DNA of 46,426 nucleotides from Akkermansiaceae bacterium UBA956 (GTDB lineage: Bacteria; Verrucomicrobiota; Verrucomicrobiia; Verrucomicrobiales; Akkermansiaceae), in assembly GCA_002293145.1 (NCBI GenBank), contig DBCO01000015.1:1-46426 (forward strand), given 5' to 3'. Each line of letters begins with the position of its first letter. Positions within the stretch are counted from its first letter, which is position 1. Of this stretch, positions 1 through 8,485 are shown one piece after another. The translations under genes were made by a program, and so were the position numbers. The notes beneath the pieces are model-generated. The model did no database searches, was not told the origin of the DNA, and saw nothing but the letters and a program-made list of their open reading frames with translations.

Positions 1-10
1 GTCCAGAATA

Positions 11-682
11 TTAGCGCACCTCATATTGCCTCCTTGCGAGAATCATAGCAATAAGTTTTCCGTCATATTGTTTTGCCAACTCTATATCCTGCTGTCGTAT
101 TGTTCCTACATATCTCACCATGACAGGAAAAAGTTCAATTTTGTCATAGGTTCTGCTGTAAGCATCATCTTCAGTAGCATGTTTGAAGTCTGACCATGTA
201 TTTGAATTTTGATACAATTGCCTATAAAATGCAGCGTTGCCTAAAGAGATTCCCTTAAAACCATATTGCACGATTTCGTAGCCGTCCTCACGTAGCTTGC
301 TGATTGCGTGTTTATCAAATGAAATCATTTTATCCGCATTGTGGTCCAGTGTCAGTTTGACGATGTTTTTATTTTTATCTAAGCCAACTTGCCAGGGTAG
401 AGGAGTTTTTTTTATGAATTTTGCAATGTCTTCAGGCAGATCAGATCCATAGCGAATAACTTCAGCTCCAAAGTTCGCATCTGTTACATACTTCTCAACA
501 GGAAGAAATCCTGTTGGCGATGTTTCAGGGTCATAATCGTTTCCAGTTCGTTTGACGGAATGTTTCCGCTGTGAGCTCGTAGTGTCCAAAGTGATATTTT
601 GAATATCCTGCGGCTGTTTTATTAGGAGATACCCAACGATACCGATGGCGATAAGAAGCGCAGTTGTATATATTTTATTCAT
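11..682 (-). CDS. Membrane-anchored unknown protein, paralogue of the 311-aa protein at 1081-2016
   Basis: The 223-aa product starts with a short basic N-terminus and one hydrophobic segment (about residues 6-21), so it is probably an inner-membrane-anchored or exported protein. No known domain is recognised. Its body aligns with the protein encoded at 1081-2016: PWQVGLDKNKN matches PWKVFLDENNH, and KIELFPVMVRYVG matches EIEMYPVMAQYQG. It lacks that protein's C-terminal ~80 residues. The ATG lies 6 bp after the TAA of the decayed giant-gene copy at 689-1062, the same layout as the intact pair upstream. Function is unknown; the paralogy and context are read directly from the sequence. Confidence 0.75.
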   Translation of the reverse strand: MNKIYTTALLIAIGIVGYLLIKQPQDIQNITLDTTSSQRKHSVKRTGNDYDPETSPTGFLPVEKYVTDANFGAEVIRYGSDLPEDIAKFIKKTPLPWQVGLDKNKNIVKLTLDHNADKMISFDKHAISKLREDGYEIVQYGFKGISLGNAAFYRQLYQNSNTWSDFKHATEDDAYSRTYDKIELFPVMVRYVGTIRQQDIELAKQYDGKLIAMILARRQYEVR

Positions 683-688
683 ACAATT

Positions 689-1062
689 TTATTTATGTCC
701 GTAGTTTCGGTTGTCCCAAAGTTCGAGTTTATTGGCTGTTCTTGTAGCATTCCAATAGGGATGTGAATGCGTACCGTCTTCGGCTTGCTCACCAGCCCAC
801 TTCCCTGTTTTTATTTCATTTGCGGCCGTTCCCATATTTGCGTTTTGCCATGAGAAGTAATCATTTAACCACTTAAATAATGCGGCTGTATTATTGTAGC
901 TAGGCTCGGTTGGCGCATTGGCGATGAGAGTGCTTGCGAATTGATGTCTTCTATGACAGCGTGCGCATCGCTCTTGCCTGGAAGAATGGAGATGGAATTG
1001 TTCGTCTCAAACAAACAGTCGATGTCGCGAAAATTTTGCATACGATAACGTTCATTCAGTTT
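689..1062 (-). pseudogene. C-terminal remnant of a second copy of the 1380-aa LamG surface protein gene
   Basis: No long open frame exists here, but translating the minus strand gives a clear match to the last ~124 residues of the protein at 2021-6163: NFRDIDCLFETNNSI against SFRDIDCLFEANNSI, then FSWQN, EIKTGKWAGEQAEDG, HSHPYW and LWDNRNYG against FSWSN, EIKTGRLSGTKAENG, HDHPYW and IWDVRNFA. The match begins just after an in-frame TAA (1063-1065) and is split by an apparent single-base deletion near 940. The interval is 374 nt, one base short of a whole number of codons. It ends in TAA at 689-691, directly before the 223-aa gene. I read it as the relic of a duplicated giant gene. Confidence 0.8.
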
Positions 1063-1080
1063 TTAGTATTTTCTTAATCG

Positions 1081-2016
1081 CTATGGTCCGACATACTTTT
1101 TCCCGTGAACACGTTCCCATGCTGCGACTGTTGGCGTGTAGCGCAATGCGGCGGTGCCGAGAGATTCTGGTCTTGGCACGCCAGCGTAAAATTTTGCTTC
1201 TTCCTCGTTGCGAGGGAATGGTAACAGCAACCATTCTATCAGCATGCATTCATCAAACCCGTATTTATTCATCAATTTTCTTCCTGCATCGCTTGCTGTA
1301 TTCCAATCATCTTCATGGGGGTAACCTCTGTTAGATTTGATTAAGAGCATCGGCAAATTTTTCCCTGATAAGTAAGCGAGGTTCTTATCACTTGCACGAA
1401 ATTCAGGATTGGAAAGCCCTTGATACTGAGCCATGACAGGATACATTTCGATTTCTTGTTTTCCCTCACTGTCCGCAGAATTTTGTGTACAATGCTCAAT
1501 CAAATTATGCATCCCAGACAATAGTGCATACAAATTTTTCATTGCAACTTTGTCGTTCATGGAAATTTGATTGGTTCCAAACTCTGTGATTATATATGAC
1601 TGCTCAATGATATCCAGTCCCGCTAAATCATTGTTCACTGTGGGTACTACTACTTCACGGATTTGAAACTTGATTGCATGATTGTTTTCATCAAGAAACA
1701 CTTTCCATGGATTGGGACGTAGCCGAGAGAGTCGTTTCTGATAATCTTCATCAATGAAACCCGAACTGATAAAGTGGTCCACCATATCATAACTGGGTTT
1801 GATCTCCGCATAATGGAGGCTTCCTTTGGGCGTCTTCAGTATATTTTTCGCGTGATGGTTCTCTGCATTCAGGTTTTTATCTTGCGCGGCATCTTTCACG
1901 GTTCCAGTTAAGGGAATCGGAGGCTTTTCTGGTGACTGATTGTGAAAAATTTTCCACAGGAATAGAATGATGGCGATGGCCAGCAGTGCAAAGGCGTAGT
2001 GATTGATTTTTTTCAT
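1081..2016 (-). CDS. Membrane-anchored unknown protein, partner of the giant LamG protein
   Basis: The product is 311 aa from the ATG at 2016. A further in-frame start at 2055 would overlap the preceding gene by 35 bp and puts a non-hydrophobic stretch before the anchor, so the internal ATG is preferred. It opens with MKK and a hydrophobic segment (about residues 8-21), giving a single-pass or signal-anchored topology. The rest is soluble and matches no family I recognise. It sits 4 bp downstream of the giant gene's TAA, so the two are probably co-translated. A shorter paralogue lies at 11-682 behind a relic of the giant gene, so the pair appears to be inherited as a unit. Confidence 0.8.
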   Translation of the reverse strand: MKKINHYAFALLAIAIILFLWKIFHNQSPEKPPIPLTGTVKDAAQDKNLNAENHHAKNILKTPKGSLHYAEIKPSYDMVDHFISSGFIDEDYQKRLSRLRPNPWKVFLDENNHAIKFQIREVVVPTVNNDLAGLDIIEQSYIITEFGTNQISMNDKVAMKNLYALLSGMHNLIEHCTQNSADSEGKQEIEMYPVMAQYQGLSNPEFRASDKNLAYLSGKNLPMLLIKSNRGYPHEDDWNTASDAGRKLMNKYGFDECMLIEWLLLPFPRNEEEAKFYAGVPRPESLGTAALRYTPTVAAWERVHGKKYVGP

Positions 2017-2020
2017 AATT

Positions 2021-5000
2021 TTAAGGTGCTGCGCCAAAGGCGAAGTTTCTGACATCCCAGATATTCAGGCTGGTAGCAGTGTTTGTTTTTCTCCAGTAAG
2101 GATGATCATGCGCACCGTTTTCAGCTTTTGTGCCAGACAGGCGTCCCGTTTTAATCTCAGCGGTTGAGTTGCCAAATTCGGTGTTTGACCAAGAAAAATT
2201 GGAAAATGCCCAGTCATACAATATGGCTTTGTTGCTGCTGCTTGGCATTGATGCATTTTGAGGGACATAACTTACCGCATATTGCAAGTCACTAAATGAG
2301 CTCTGTGCATCTGCTGAGCCCACGGCAAAAGTGATGGAGTTATTAGCTTCAAATAAGCAGTCAATATCACGAAACGATTGTGATTTGTAGCGATCAATCA
2401 ACTCTTGTTGGTTTTGCGCGCCGATGCTTCCATTTGCTGATGAATCGCTTCTCTTCATAAGTAGGTAATTGCCATTCGCATCCTTGAATAGCGCATGCCA
2501 ATGGGAGATACTGTCATCAAATCCATTTGTGGAAGCGACAATTGGTTTGAACAGGATGAAATCCAATTGCAACGTCTGCGTATTCCAGTTGGAAAGAATG
2601 GCATCAGCGTTTTTGGTAACACCTTCTTTTAGCCAGTTATAATTGAACGCTTCGATGGTTTCCTGGGTTTTTCCGCTGGCTCCCTTTACATAGGTATCAC
2701 CTGTTTCTAGATAAAGAGCGGGCGGGGAGGCAATTTCTTGATCGGTTGGCTGAAGCCAGCGAACTCCCGTTTGCACCCATTGGGCAAGACTGCCATTCGG
2801 ATTGTTTTGAGTAAGGCCAATCCAGAAGCTAGCACCGCTGTCGGTTTGTATCCCACCTGATAATTGTTTTTTCAGCTTGTTTGAGCGCATCGGGGTCAGT
2901 TGCGTGTTATTTGCACTTGTGGTGCTTGGTATTTTGATTGTCAATTTTCCTCTGAGTGCCCGAATGCCAGCCGTGCTTTGGTTTTGTTTGCGTACGCCAA
3001 AGTGATGAGGATTTTTCCCGCGTAAGTGCTCAGCGTCTTTGGTTTTAGCAACTAAATCCGGCACTTGCTGTAGTCGGTCAACGTTGACGGTTACGCGAAC
3101 TTCATGAGCTTCGCCTACGGGCATGCCTGTAGCGATGTTGATGACTTGCATGCGGATCGTTGCTGTGCCGTAGGTGATGCCTTCTGCAACTAGGTTGCGG
3201 TAGGCTGTATCCAATTTGGGAGTTTTAAACGGCGTTTCGGTGAAAAATTCTTTTGCTTCGATCAAGTGTTCGGTTTTGCCGGGGCCAAGATAGACTTTCG
3301 GCTTGGTATTATCGGTGGCTACGTCATCGGGGCCGAAGACGCGTACGTAATTTGCCTGTGCACGATCTGCGTAGCTGAGTTTGATTTTGTACTTCGGATC
3401 TTTGTTGCCTTTCCAAGGGATGCCAAAGTCAGGATTGGGCCAGCACCAGAGGCGGATTTTTCCAAAATTGTGACCTGCATCCGCATCGGTGATTTCGGCT
3501 TTGTCGGCTTGGCTGTCGATTTTGTCATTGCTGTTGTCAACCTCGGCTTTGCCACTGCTTTTCTGGTTTCCGCTGTCTGTATTGTTATTATTGATGTCGA
3601 TGATGACGGCGCGTTGCGGATCATTTGCTAGTAGCTCACGGTCTTGTTTGCTTTGATCGGGACCATTTTGATTGCTGTTACCAAGCTTTCGAAAGAGGCT
3701 CTCGATTTTTCCATCCATGTCGGTATCGACTGCGAGGTCCGTAGGCAAGCTCTCTGCGACTACGCGTTTGGGCTCGGTGCTATAGGCGAAGTCATTAACG
3801 TTTTGTTTTTGTCCGAGGATGCTGCCGACTTCGAAGGTGGCAGATTCGGGGAGGAAGACTTCGGAGACTGATACTAAGTCTTGGCTGTTGACTGGTTCGA
3901 CTTTGAAGGTGTAGTCGAGGTCGGGGCCTTTGCCGTTGTAGGTGTCGAGTTTGGTGCCTTTCCAGCGGATTTGGAAGGTGTAGGTCTGGAGCGGGTCGAA
4001 GCCTGCCATATTCCCTTCGAGGTAATCTCCGTATGAATCGGGTGCGAAGCGGGTGTATTCGGTCTCGCTGTTGGTTTCCCAATCGTAGGTGTAAATGACC
4101 ATTTCGTAGTGTTCGCTATCACTGCCGCTTTCATCACCCACGCCTAGTTTTAAGCTGTAGGTAAGGGCGGGATCGGGTGCTTGGCCTTGGTCGGATGGGT
4201 CCTTGGGATTGCCGTCTTGTCCATCATTGGTGCCGTCTCCATCGGTATCGTTGTTGCCGGGCTGTGTTCCTTTTAGGTATTCTTTGTAGTTGGTTAAACC
4301 GTCGCCATCGGGGTCTTGAGCTTTGTTGGTTATGGCGTCGGTGGTAGCATAGCTAAAACCGTTGGCTTTTTCCCAACCGTCTGGCAGGAGGTCGTTATCG
4401 GTATCGAAGTTGGCGGGATCGCTATGGTAGCCAGAACTGGGATCGGGGATGTTTTGTTCATCGTGGCTGGAGATGCCGTCATTGTCATGATCTGTGCCGA
4501 TGTCATCGTGGTGGAAGGGCCGGCAGATGTAGAAGCTTTCATTTGCTTCGCGGGTGTTATTGTTGTTTTTATCTTGCCAGAGTCGGTGGCGTGCCTCGAT
4601 GCGGTCGTAGAGTCCATCGTTGTCGATGTCTTGGTTGTAGAGTGCGAGGGCGTCAGTGGCGTTGAGGCTGCTAGAGTAAATGCGAAGTCGATCGAGATGC
4701 GTCCCTACGGGGAAACGTTGGTCGAGTTCGTCACTATGTGTGGTAAGGTCGGCTCTGCCGATGAGGCAGTAAGCTGTAGAGGTGAGGTTGTTGAGGGTGA
4801 TGCTAGTTTGACTGCTAAAGGTCGTAGTTGCTTTTACTCCATCAATGTATGTATTATAGGTGCTTCCGCTTTTGGATAGACAGATGTGATGCCAGTTTCC
4901 ATCGTTGAGCACCTCGGGAGCCGTAGCGATGTTGACAATGGTTTGTTGAATTTGGGCATTGAGGCGGTAAGTCTCTACTTTGATGGTGCCATCGACCGTG

Positions 5001-6163
5001 TCAATGTACCAATGGAGTGTAGGACGCCCTCCTGATCCAATGGTATCATGTCCTATACCGAGGAGGCTGTATTGTTTGGCTCCAACAAGTAGGTCTTTGG
5101 GGCATTTGAGCCAGTAGCAAACGCTGAATGTGCTATTGCCGTTAAAGACGCCGCGAGGAATCGCAAGGTGTTGCAAATTGGGTATAGGTGTCGTGTACGA
5201 TGAAGGAGCACTGGTTACGGCTGACCAGCGCACTGTGCGGGATGGCAAACCAGCAGGGTTTTGAATGATGTCCCATGAGGTGTTATTCGCTATGACATTG
5301 AGACTACCGCTGGTGGGGACGGTGAGCCCTGAGAGATCCATGCTGCTGGGGTGTTTTCCGTAATCGATGACAATGTTAGATGTGAAAGTATTTTCAAAGT
5401 CGTAGCGTGCTATAAGCTTTTTGCCGAAGTTATATGTGTTGAGGGCGGCGGGAAGGTTCGCGCCATCGGGGTCAGCGATGGCGTTGTTGACAAGTGGCGT
5501 GGTGTCGAGGTTGTCAGGGATGCCGTCTTCATCGGTATCGTTGTCACGTGGGTTGGTGGCGGCGAGGATTTCGGCTAGGTCGTTGAGGGTATCTCCATCG
5601 CTGTCGGCACTTTGGGGATTGGTGCCTAGTTGATGTTCTTCGGCATTGGTGAGGCCGTCTGTGTCGTTATCGACATCGCCGACGATGACGCGCCAGAAGA
5701 TTTTCGGGGGAACTGTGGTATCGGGCTGTACGGCATTGATGCCGATGCTGTGACTCGATCCTGTGGCAAAAATCGAGTTGCCAACGCTGAACCAGGCATC
5801 GAGTTCATAGCTCGCTTGGAGGCGGTAGCGTTTGCCGACGATGGTCGGCCATGTGAGGGTGTATCCGCCTTGCGTTTGGGTGGGCTCCAGTTGGGTTACG
5901 ACGATTCCATCGGGCGGATTGGCCTCGAAGGGATCTGTGCCTGCAACAGCCTCGGTCGCATTGTTCCAACCGTCTTCATCGGGGTCATTGCTTGGAAGAA
6001 AAGTGGCCGGGTATAGTTCACCATTGTTGTATTGTTCTTCCCAGACATCACTCATTCCATTGTTATTGAGATCAAGAATGGCGGCTAGGGGGAAAATGCT
6101 GAAAAGCTGAAATGCTAAGATGCTGAAATAACGAAGGGCGCGAAGTTTGGAGGAAGATTTCAT
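2021..6163 (-). CDS. Giant secreted LamG / calcium-binding DxDxDG repeat protein
   Basis: The 1380-aa product has a signal peptide (about residues 1-28). Thrombospondin type-3-like acidic repeats (DxDxDG, such as DSDGDTLND and DTDEDGIPD) occur near 30-75, 163-225 and 515-665. A LamG/concanavalin-like domain lies at about 248-510, with the usual DGNWHHICL and DGVKATT elements. The remaining ~700 residues match nothing I recognise and end in the segment (about 1255-1380) that is also preserved in the downstream relic. Such proteins are normally extracellular or cell-surface and use the acidic loops to bind calcium. The ATG overlaps the upstream gene's TGA (ATGA), so it is coupled to the 289-aa secreted protein. 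Adhesion or polymer binding is plausible but not shown. Confidence 0.85.
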   Translation of the reverse strand: MKSSSKLRALRYFSILAFQLFSIFPLAAILDLNNNGMSDVWEEQYNNGELYPATFLPSNDPDEDGWNNATEAVAGTDPFEANPPDGIVVTQLEPTQTQGGYTLTWPTIVGKRYRLQASYELDAWFSVGNSIFATGSSHSIGINAVQPDTTVPPKIFWRVIVGDVDNDTDGLTNAEEHQLGTNPQSADSDGDTLNDLAEILAATNPRDNDTDEDGIPDNLDTTPLVNNAIADPDGANLPAALNTYNFGKKLIARYDFENTFTSNIVIDYGKHPSSMDLSGLTVPTSGSLNVIANNTSWDIIQNPAGLPSRTVRWSAVTSAPSSYTTPIPNLQHLAIPRGVFNGNSTFSVCYWLKCPKDLLVGAKQYSLLGIGHDTIGSGGRPTLHWYIDTVDGTIKVETYRLNAQIQQTIVNIATAPEVLNDGNWHHICLSKSGSTYNTYIDGVKATTTFSSQTSITLNNLTSTAYCLIGRADLTTHSDELDQRFPVGTHLDRLRIYSSSLNATDALALYNQDIDNDGLYDRIEARHRLWQDKNNNNTREANESFYICRPFHHDDIGTDHDNDGISSHDEQNIPDPSSGYHSDPANFDTDNDLLPDGWEKANGFSYATTDAITNKAQDPDGDGLTNYKEYLKGTQPGNNDTDGDGTNDGQDGNPKDPSDQGQAPDPALTYSLKLGVGDESGSDSEHYEMVIYTYDWETNSETEYTRFAPDSYGDYLEGNMAGFDPLQTYTFQIRWKGTKLDTYNGKGPDLDYTFKVEPVNSQDLVSVSEVFLPESATFEVGSILGQKQNVNDFAYSTEPKRVVAESLPTDLAVDTDMDGKIESLFRKLGNSNQNGPDQSKQDRELLANDPQRAVIIDINNNNTDSGNQKSSGKAEVDNSNDKIDSQADKAEITDADAGHNFGKIRLWCWPNPDFGIPWKGNKDPKYKIKLSYADRAQANYVRVFGPDDVATDNTKPKVYLGPGKTEHLIEAKEFFTETPFKTPKLDTAYRNLVAEGITYGTATIRMQVINIATGMPVGEAHEVRVTVNVDRLQQVPDLVAKTKDAEHLRGKNPHHFGVRKQNQSTAGIRALRGKLTIKIPSTTSANNTQLTPMRSNKLKKQLSGGIQTDSGASFWIGLTQNNPNGSLAQWVQTGVRWLQPTDQEIASPPALYLETGDTYVKGASGKTQETIEAFNYNWLKEGVTKNADAILSNWNTQTLQLDFILFKPIVASTNGFDDSISHWHALFKDANGNYLLMKRSDSSANGSIGAQNQQELIDRYKSQSFRDIDCLFEANNSITFAVGSADAQSSFSDLQYAVSYVPQNASMPSSSNKAILYDWAFSNFSWSNTEFGNSTAEIKTGRLSGTKAENGAHDHPYWRKTNTATSLNIWDVRNFAFGAAP

Positions 6164-7029
6164 TGTGCTTGTGCTCCTTCCGTAGCGGTTGCGGGTTGGA
6201 CTTTGGGCTCAATGGTCCAGTGTCGGATGATGATATCGGGCTTGGGATCGGGTGGATTGGCGGCACGGGCGGCGGCTTCTTGTGCGCGGAGGACTTTGAG
6301 CCGTTGGTATTCGGCGATGAGGGCGGCGTGGTGTTCCTTGTAGAGTTCGTGCAAGCCCTCGATGGGTTCAAGATCGGCAGGGGTGGGATTGCCTTGGGTG
6401 ACGACGAAGTTTGGTTCTATGGCGGCCTCGGCGGGTAGCGCGGGGATGATGGGCGGGGTGTAGGTTTTGCCGCGACGTGCGTAGAGGCTGGTCATTTTTG
6501 CGGTGTTGATGTCGCCGACGCCGAACATCAGGGTGTAGGTGGTATCGTTTTTCTTGAAACGACCGAGGCTGTTGAAATAATGGAAATTCACATTGCTCCA
6601 GGCGGTGAAGTATTCCACGGGTTGCCGGCCTTGGCTGTTCCAGCGGATCATGGTTTTTTCTCCATCATAGACGGTGCAGGAGAGCATGAGGTGGCGGTAG
6701 GCTGCGCGGGCGGCGAGGCGAGCGGCGCGGGCGGCATCGCGGGTGGCCTGTTCTTCGGGGGTGAGGATGCGTGGCGGAGGAGGCTCGGGAAGTGGCTCTA
6801 GCTCTTGGGGTTGGACTTCTTGGATGGTGATTTTTTGGCCGTTGGCATCGATGATTTCGGTGGAGATGATGTCTTCGGGCGGGATGACAAGGCGCGGAGG
6901 CTCAGGTGCGGGCTCGGTTTGGACGATGGGTGATTTGACGATGGGGTCAAGGAGTTGGGCGGGCTCACCAGTGAGTTCTTGTCCGTGGAGTGCCGCGATG
7001 AGTAGCAGCGGGAGGAGTGCTTGTTTCAT
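6160..7029 (-). CDS. Secreted Pro/Ala-rich unknown protein, first gene of the cassette
   Basis: From the ATG at 7029 the product is 289 aa with a clear signal peptide (MKQALLPLLLIAALHGQ). The upstream in-frame extension to 7092 has no signal character and was not used. After a proline-rich linker comes an Arg/Ala-rich helix and a compact region with MLSCTVYDGE and FHYFNSLGRFKKND; the C-terminus is again Ala/Pro-rich with a predicted helix. No family is recognised. Its TGA overlaps the ATG of the giant LamG gene, so both are translated from one message. It is likely a periplasmic or surface accessory of the giant protein, by context only. Confidence 0.75.
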   Translation of the reverse strand: MKQALLPLLLIAALHGQELTGEPAQLLDPIVKSPIVQTEPAPEPPRLVIPPEDIISTEIIDANGQKITIQEVQPQELEPLPEPPPPRILTPEEQATRDAARAARLAARAAYRHLMLSCTVYDGEKTMIRWNSQGRQPVEYFTAWSNVNFHYFNSLGRFKKNDTTYTLMFGVGDINTAKMTSLYARRGKTYTPPIIPALPAEAAIEPNFVVTQGNPTPADLEPIEGLHELYKEHHAALIAEYQRLKVLRAQEAAARAANPPDPKPDIIIRHWTIEPKVQPATATEGAQAQ

Positions 7030-7350
7030 AAATGTTTTTGGATGATTTGAAGCGATGCCGATAAAAAAGAGCGCGACTTGATCGCATCTCAAGCTCAGTT
7101 ACCGCGAAGCACCCTCCAGAAGAACGCGCCAAGCCGCGCCGATCGGGCGCGTTAGCCTTGTCTCTGAGGGTCAATAAGAATTTAGCGGTTTCGATGCTGG
7201 CCCTTTGTAGCCTTTGTGTATCGTAAAAGAAGTTGTTGTATGTTACGTTACTTTGTGTCTTGGGGGAAATCGGGGTTGGTGTGAAAATACTGTTTGTTAG
7301 CACGGTTAGGTTGTCGTTTTTTTCATCAAACCGTCAAGCTCATTTTTTAA
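7030..7350. other. Intergenic region upstream of the secreted cassette
   Basis: This stretch of about 320 bp lies between two minus-strand genes and should hold the cassette promoter and the end of the 233-aa gene's transcript. It contains one G+C-rich hairpin (listed separately). A minus-strand open frame through it has no start signal or family match and is not called. Confidence 0.4.
7123..7153. repeat. G+C-rich inverted repeat
   Basis: AACGCGCC at 7123-7130 pairs with GGCGCGTT at 7146-7153. A competing inner pairing joins GCGCC (7136-7140) and GGCGC (7146-7150). No T-run follows on either strand, so it does not look like a rho-independent terminator. It could be an operator, an RNA element or a dispersed palindromic repeat. 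Confidence 0.45.
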
Positions 7351-8052
7351 TTAGATTGGATTTTCGGGCGGTGGGGTGTTGTCTTTTTGTCGCTTGGGCG
7401 CACGTTCGACTCGTGAAGCACTTTTCCATGCGGCAATGGTGGCGGGGTCATTGCGGTATTTGTTCATAAATGCTGCATCGAGACGTTGGATGATTTCGCG
7501 GGCTTGGGCGAGTAACGTTTCGATGGCGGCGGTGCCGGCAACCCCTTCTGGATTGTCGCTATTTTTCGAGTCGTTGCGCTCGTCTAGGGCATCGCGGTCA
7601 GCGCGAAGGACTTCGACAAAGTTGGCAGGAAGTTCGTAGGCAATGAAGCGGGCGCGGAGGGCGGCTTTGGCGGTTTTTTGCTCTGCGGTGTCGCTGGCTT
7701 GGTCTTCGAGCAGCAATAGCAGAGCATCGGCGTGGGTGGTGACGGGGGTCTCGACTTGGGTTTTTGGATGGCGATACGCAGCTAAGAGGAAGCTGGGGGC
7801 GTCGAGATGGATTGCGCGGGCGGTGCGGGCGATGTCTTTGAAGTCATGGGCAAGGGCCTTGATGAGGGCTGGCTTGCCGACGGGGGCGCGGAGTTGGCCG
7901 ATGCGAGCTGCCACAAGTTGTTCCACGAGTGGGTAAAGTGCGGTGACTAGGGTGGCAATTTTGCTGCTGGGGGCGATGTCGGCGGCGCGGTCACGGCAGA
8001 AGGTGAGAACACGGTTGGCGCGGTCAAAGCGGCGGATGTTTTCGTTGTCCAT
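7351..8052 (-). CDS. Unknown cytoplasmic helical protein
   Basis: The product is 233 aa from the ATG at 8052. An in-frame TTG at 8100 would add 16 low-complexity residues and was rejected. There is no signal peptide or membrane segment. The sequence is Ala/Arg/Asp-rich and looks wholly helical, with a charged C-terminal tail (APKRQKDNTPPPENPI). No catalytic motif or known domain is seen. It reads away from the 22-bp repeat array, which lies just upstream, and could be controlled from that region. It is probably a real lineage-specific gene, given length and consistent coding composition. Confidence 0.65.
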   Translation of the reverse strand: MDNENIRRFDRANRVLTFCRDRAADIAPSSKIATLVTALYPLVEQLVAARIGQLRAPVGKPALIKALAHDFKDIARTARAIHLDAPSFLLAAYRHPKTQVETPVTTHADALLLLLEDQASDTAEQKTAKAALRARFIAYELPANFVEVLRADRDALDERNDSKNSDNPEGVAGTAAIETLLAQAREIIQRLDAAFMNKYRNDPATIAAWKSASRVERAPKRQKDNTPPPENPI

Positions 8053-8160
8053 GGTAGTGGTGGGGTTGTTGGTTTGTTCGTTCAGTAATTTGATTGCCAA
8101 GATTGCTTCTCAGCACTAACAAACTAGCAAATTCCAGCGGCTTGGCAAGAGATGACTTTC

Positions 8161-8424
8161 AGGTTTGGAGTGTTTTTTGATTAGGTTTGGGGTAAGCTTC
8201 GAGCGGATTTGAGGTGTTCTCCAAGTAGGTTTGCAGTGTTTCCCGAGTGGGTTTGGGGTGTTCGCCGAGTAGGTTTGTGGTGTTCGCCGAGTAGGTTTGC
8301 GGTGTTCGCCGAGTAGGTTTGCGGTGTTCGCCGAGTAGGTTTGCGGTGTTCGCCGAGTAGGTTTGTGGCATTTACCGAGTAGGTTTGTAGTGTTTCCCGA
8401 GTAGGTTTGTAGTGTTCACTGAGT
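8161..8424. repeat. Array of twelve 22-bp direct repeats
   Basis: Twelve head-to-tail units of exactly 22 bp run without spacers. The unit starts AGGTTTG, has a variable middle (usually GTGTTC) and ends CGCCGAGT or CCCGAGT. Units 7-9 (8293-8358) are identical and unit 6 differs by one base. The outer units diverge progressively, yet all keep the 22-bp length; a 24-bp degenerate unit may follow at 8425-8448. The plus strand is G/T-rich. Because 22 is not a multiple of three, every frame reads through and gives false open frames on the minus strand. The array fills the space between divergent genes at 8052 and 8486. Possible roles are a protein-binding array, an iteron-like element or a minisatellite. 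Confidence 0.95.
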
Positions 8425-8485
8425 GTTTTTTGGGGGGGCTCTGCGAGTGGTTGCTTTATTTTATAACAAACTTTCACTACTTTTG

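Noticed and set aside
3266..5633. Several plus-strand and alternate-frame open frames within the giant gene
   Set aside because: They arise from the DxDxDG-coding repeats read in other frames and lack start signals or matches.
8161..8424. CRISPR array
   Set aside because: The units are contiguous with no unique spacers and are too short; no cas genes are near.
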